From Microbacteriaceae bacterium (GTDB lineage: Bacteria; Actinomycetota; Actinomycetes; Actinomycetales; Microbacteriaceae), in NCBI GenBank assembly GCA_012719255.1, contig JAAYAS010000290.1:1-15180 (forward strand): a DNA stretch of 15,180 nt, in the 5' to 3' direction. Below, one piece after another: positions 12,807 to 15,180 of this stretch; position 1 is the stretch's first letter; each line of letters opens with the position of its first letter. Under the pieces are notes generated by a model, which saw only the letters and a list, made by a program, of their open reading frames with translations, did no database searches and was not told the origin of the DNA. Both the position numbers and the translations under genes were made by a program.

Positions 12807-13280
12807 TCAGGCGTGGCCGGCGGCCCACTCGATGCCGTGCGAGTGGGCGCCGGCGTCGCGCGGCAGGCCCGGCGCCGACGAGGCGACGAGCCGGCGCGAG
12901 CCGTCGGCGCGGATCGCCCAGGTGCGCCGGTACGCCGTGCCCGACTGCTCGTCGAAGGCGTCGCAGATGCGGGCGAGCTCGCCGTGCGGCCAGTGGTCGG
13001 AGATGCCGATCACCGCGCCGGTCGGATCGGCGTCGCGGAGCCAGGCCGAGAGCGTCGCGGCCGCGTCGCAGGAGACGACCATGAGCCGCACCCCGAGCGA
13101 CTGCGCCCGCGGCGCGAGCGTCGCGAGATCGTCGACCTCGCCCGCGCACACCGGTGTGAAGGCGGCCGGGATGAAGGCGATGAGCCGGGGCGTGCCGGGG
13201 CCGAGCACGCGCACGCGATCGCCGCGGTGCGTCATCGCCGTGCGCGACGCGTCCGCGCTCACCACCTCGGAATCGAGCAT
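12807..13280 (-). CDS. AhpE-like peroxiredoxin (AhpC/TSA family)
   Basis: Reduces hydrogen peroxide, organic peroxides or peroxynitrite in the cytoplasm. The 157-aa protein has the peroxidatic-cysteine motif PAAFTPVC (P-x-x-x-T-x-x-C, Cys45), and the conserved Arg is provided by YRRTW (Arg118/119). SDHWPHGELARICDAFDEQSGTAYRR resembles M. tuberculosis AhpE, including the W-P-H-G segment, and Cys45 is the same position as in AhpE. Two more cysteines (Cys71, Cys106) are present; neither sits in a CxxC, so a 1-Cys or atypical mechanism is likely. The ATG at 13278-13280 follows GACAAT by 6 nt (leaderless). Divergent from aceE; ahpE and aceE are also near neighbours in mycobacteria. Confidence 0.9.
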   Translation of the reverse strand: MLDSEVVSADASRTAMTHRGDRVRVLGPGTPRLIAFIPAAFTPVCAGEVDDLATLAPRAQSLGVRLMVVSCDAAATLSAWLRDADPTGAVIGISDHWPHGELARICDAFDEQSGTAYRRTWAIRADGSRRLVASSAPGLPRDAGAHSHGIEWAAGHA

Positions 13281-13286
13281 GGCCCC

Positions 13287-13292
13287 ATTGTC
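13287..13292 (-). promoter_or_regulatory. -10 box of the peroxiredoxin gene, leaderless arrangement
   Basis: The minus strand reads GACAAT, then 6 nt, then ATG. It departs from TANNNT at the first base. Confidence 0.42.
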
Positions 13293-13430
13293 GCCGACGA
13301 ACCGTCGAACCGGCTGTTCGGAACGGCCGCGCCGCGCCGCATCCCGGGGCCGTCGGGCGGATTCACGGGAGGTCTGTAGAGAATGGGCGACGAACGACGA
13401 GGCCTGCGCGGATTCATTATGCATTATCGC

Positions 13431-13436
13431 TAGGCT
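13431..13436 (+). promoter_or_regulatory. Possible -10 box of aceE
   Basis: TAGGCT predicts a start near 13443 and a leader of about 95 nt. Just upstream (13415-13428) is an AT-rich direct repeat CATTATG-CATTATC, unusual in this GC-rich DNA and a candidate operator. In the leader, CGCTCG-CATC-CGAGCG (13497-13512) forms a hairpin ending 12 nt before the ribosome binding site. Confidence 0.4.
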
Positions 13437-13537
13437 GTCGGAGCGCGGCACCGAGAACCCGGCACCGGCGCATCCCCCACCGCATCCGTCCCCATTCGCT
13501 CGCATCCGAGCGCGACGACCGACGAAAGAGGTCACCC

Positions 13538-15180
<1,643 letters not shown>

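Overview
The window looks like the chromosome of a high-GC Gram-positive actinobacterium, most likely in or near the family Microbacteriaceae. The supporting signs are very strong G/C preference at third codon positions with CTC as the favoured leucine codon, TANNNT -10 boxes placed 6-7 nt before start codons (leaderless genes), and a run of actinobacterial housekeeping genes. From memory, the set glnA2, panB, zinc-ribbon protein, Nif3, AhpE-type peroxiredoxin and aceE lies in one region of the Mycobacterium tuberculosis chromosome (about Rv2222c to Rv2241), so most of this window is probably an old conserved block with lineage-specific insertions. No phage, insertion sequence, CRISPR-Cas or conjugation gene was seen.

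Layout. 1-736 (-): 5' part of glutamine synthetase glnA2, divergent from panB (800-1633, +). 1634-2350: a gene-free convergent gap filled with three kinds of tandem repeat, the main one a 42-bp-period array of palindromes. 2351-2539 (-): a small acidic protein, divergent from methionine aminopeptidase map (2593-3480, +). Polyphosphate glucokinase ppgK (3498-4277, +) runs convergently into the RNase P RNA gene rnpB (about 4298-4666, -). Upstream of rnpB on the same strand are a coiled-coil/zinc-ribbon-like protein (4710-5447) and nif3 (5444-6292), joined by an ATGA overlap. Then come a bacterial PH-domain membrane protein (6392-6904, +), apt (6953-7495, +) and a large FAD/NAD(P)-binding protein (7581-9482, +). 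An Lrp-type regulator (9490-9972, -) is divergent from a LysE-type amino-acid exporter (10071-10712, +). A tRNA-Val(UAC) (10857-10929, -) lies back to back with a six-residue leader peptide (10973-10993, +), which precedes an ABC-F ATPase (11065-12708, +). Last are an AhpE-like peroxiredoxin (12807-13280, -) and the divergent pyruvate dehydrogenase E1 gene aceE (13538 to the window end, +).

How the genes work together. Most are independent housekeeping units: nitrogen assimilation (glnA2), pantothenate/CoA synthesis (panB), N-terminal protein processing (map), glucose phosphorylation from polyphosphate (ppgK), tRNA maturation (rnpB), purine salvage (apt) and entry of pyruvate into the TCA cycle (aceE). 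The Lrp/LysE pair forms a self-contained regulator-exporter module.

Three observations stand out. (1) The ABC-F gene carries what looks like a complete translational attenuator: a leaderless peptide MHTYFL whose last codons are the exact reverse complement of the ABC-F ribosome binding site, with a strong hairpin between them. (2) The panB downstream gap holds an array of imperfect palindromes in exact 42-bp register, with 84-bp higher-order similarity. (3) Codon use in aceE changes abruptly near 14,560, and the downstream protein looks less like Microbacteriaceae. This suggests either a recombinant allele or a chimeric assembly, and the last ~600 bases should be treated with caution.
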